This document shows, one piece after another, positions 22,772 to 23,735 of a stretch of 23,735 nt of DNA. Position 1 is the first letter of the stretch, and the number at the start of each line of letters is the position of its first letter. Made by a program: the position numbers and the translations under genes. Source of the stretch: Acidobacteriota bacterium. GTDB lineage: Bacteria > Acidobacteriota > Thermoanaerobaculia > Thermoanaerobaculales > Thermoanaerobaculaceae. The notes under the pieces are model-generated. The model searched no databases and had not been told where the DNA came from. It saw only the letters and a list, made by a program, of their open reading frames with translations. Location of the stretch: positions 1-23,735 of the forward strand of contig JAJXUY010000004.1 of assembly GCA_021782525.1 (NCBI GenBank). The letters run 5' to 3'.

Positions 22772-23554
22772 ATGGCCGACATCAATCCCCCCGGGGTCCC
22801 CCCCGTTCCCCCGGTTCCTCCGGTTCCCCCGGTGCCGCCGGAGATGCAGCCGCCGGGAACCGTGCCGCCGCCTCCGCCCGGGGGCGTGCCGCCGGCGCCC
22901 GAGGCGCAGCCGCTGCCGTGGGAGCAACCGGGCTACCCCGCGCTCGAGGGGCTGTACGAGACCGCCAAGCTCGTCCTCACCGCGCCGAGCCAGGCGTTCG
23001 CCAGGATGTCGCTGACCGGCACGCTCGGCCGGCCGCTGCTGTACGCCGTGATCTTCGGCTGGGTCGGGATCATCGCCGGCCAGGCGTACAACATCGCGTT
23101 CCGCAGCGTGATCCACAACCTGATGCCCGGGATGATGAACCGCGGCTTCCAGATGCCGATCGCGTTCAGCGTGGCGATGATGGTGCTGGCACCGATCTTC
23201 GTGCTGCTCGGGGTGTTCGTCTGGTCGGCGATCGTGCACCTGTTCCTGATGCTCGTCGGGGGCGCCACCAAGGGGTTCGCCGCGACGGTGCGGGTCGTGT
23301 GCTACGCGGGGACGGTGCAGGTGTTCCAGATCGTGCCGTTCTGCGGCGGCCTGATCGGGTTCTTCTGGGCGCTCGTCCTCTACGTGATCGGCCTCGCGAC
23401 CGCGCACCGCACCACCCAGGGCAAGGCCGCGCTCGCGGTGCTGCTGCCGGTGGTGCTGTGCTGCGTCTGCGTGGCGATCATCGCGATCGCGTTCGGTGCC
23501 GCCATCGCCGCCGCCGTCGGCCACCTCGGCCACTTCGGCCAGTTCGGCCGCTGA
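22772..23554 (+). CDS. Yip1-family membrane protein with Pro-rich N-terminus
   Basis: A 260-residue protein. The first 50 residues are a cytoplasmic-type Pro-rich tail with PPVPPVPPVPPVPP repeats and PPPPPGG. A short helix (YPALEGLYETAKLVLTAPSQ) resembles the conserved lead into Yip1 domains. Then come five or so TM segments: about 86-105, 135-160, 170-185, 195-225 and 232-252, separated by short loops (GGATKGFAATVRVVCYAGTV is typical). Yip1-domain proteins in bacteria are of unknown function, though membrane organisation has been proposed. ATG 22772 follows AAGGAGG at ideal spacing. The next gene begins 8 bp after its stop. Confidence 0.85.
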   Translation: MADINPPGVPPVPPVPPVPPVPPEMQPPGTVPPPPPGGVPPAPEAQPLPWEQPGYPALEGLYETAKLVLTAPSQAFARMSLTGTLGRPLLYAVIFGWVGIIAGQAYNIAFRSVIHNLMPGMMNRGFQMPIAFSVAMMVLAPIFVLLGVFVWSAIVHLFLMLVGGATKGFAATVRVVCYAGTVQVFQIVPFCGGLIGFFWALVLYVIGLATAHRTTQGKAALAVLLPVVLCCVCVAIIAIAFGAAIAAAVGHLGHFGQFGR

Positions 23555-23562
23555 GCGCCGCG

Positions 23563-23735
23563 GTGAGGTGGCGCCCGCCGACCCGCGAGGAGCGCCAGCT
23601 GGCGCTCCTCTGGGGCGTGGCGGCGGTTTCCGCCTGGCTGCTGCGCCCGTTCTGGCTGGCGCTGGCGCCGCTGCTGCCGGCGTGCCCGTTCCGGGCGATC
23701 ACCGGGATCCCGTGCCCGACGTGCGGCAGCACGCA
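23563..23735 (+). CDS. DUF2752 membrane protein (3' truncated by the window)
   Basis: From a GTG at 23563 the frame reads VRWRPPTREERQLALLWGVA and continues through a hydrophobic helix to ACPFRAITGIPCPTCGST, the C-P-F-x-x-x-x-G-x-P-C-P-x-C-G motif that defines DUF2752, where the cysteines may bind metal or form disulfides. The frame is open to the window edge. The start is uncertain because no ribosome binding site is seen; it lies 8 bp after the Yip1-family stop, and DUF2752 genes are commonly adjacent to such genes, supporting co-transcription. Confidence 0.8.
   Translation, partial: MRWRPPTREERQLALLWGVAAVSAWLLRPFWLALAPLLPACPFRAITGIPCPTCGST

Noticed and set aside
22796..22850. Tandem repeat as a mobile or CRISPR-like array
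   Set aside because: The near-repeats encode the PPVPPVPP tract of the Yip1-family protein; there are no spacers or conserved repeat ends.
23478..23732. Minus-strand open frame at the right edge
   Set aside because: It lies opposite the Yip1-family C-terminus and the DUF2752 start, both of which have recognisable family motifs.

Overview
The window is GC-rich, densely coded chromosomal DNA from a diderm-type bacterium. An LPKTA-anchored secreted protein paired with a class-D-like sortase, several lipoproteins, a fragment of an outer-membrane-barrel-like protein and a HpnP-like B12/radical SAM enzyme together suggest Acidobacteriota. This is an inference from protein families, not from a marker gene. 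No rRNA, tRNA, CRISPR array, insertion sequence or phage gene was seen.

Layout. (1) 1-335: the 3' end of a barrel-like protein. (2) 338-2936, minus strand: an exported two-domain VOC/glyoxalase-fold protein, a small lipoprotein, a one-TM protein, a pterin-4a-carbinolamine dehydratase and a doubtful small ORF. (3) 3595-12513, plus strand: a tightly packed sugar-phosphate operon gnd-zwf-tal-pgl-HAD phosphatase-tkt-pgi, with several stop/start overlaps. It encodes the oxidative pentose phosphate branch and most of the route back to glucose-6-phosphate, that is, an NADPH-generating cycle without rpe and rpi. (4) 12858-15218: a large cobalamin-binding radical SAM protein with a long C-terminal extension. 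(5) 15337-21009: envelope and stress-type small genes: BON lipoprotein, two near-identical lmo0937-type peptides, LPKTA protein plus sortase, a repeat-containing secreted protein, a frameshifted csbD, glsB, and several small membrane or periplasmic proteins. (6) 21105-23735: a CurA-type MDR reductase, a decayed cupin, a Yip1-family protein and a truncated DUF2752 protein.

The most striking signal is non-coding. Six copies of one promoter architecture occur: three elements with invariant spacing. An upstream palindrome GGGTAG-TTT-CTACCC is followed exactly 34 bp later by a second GGGTAG element (consensus GGGTAGTAAGTGCGCTTCC), and exactly 37 bp after that by a -10-like CTAGGTT. I call them P1 (3099-3176, minus), P2 (3238-3315), P3 (12639-12716), P4 (15229-15306), P5 (17688-17765) and P6 (19453-19530). 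They sit upstream of the VOC operon, the pentose phosphate operon, the radical SAM gene, the BON gene, the repeat protein/csbD/glsB group and the second lmo0937 gene. This looks like a dedicated local regulon, probably a stress response linking NADPH supply to envelope maintenance, driven by a regulator not encoded here.

The promoters also appear to have spread as cassettes. Similarity continues past the -10 through the leader into the first codons of the downstream gene. In P3 and P6 the position matching the cassette's ATG reads ACG, and between P6 and the second lmo0937 gene there is a recognisable scar where a BON gene was deleted from a duplicated promoter-BON-lmo0937 unit.
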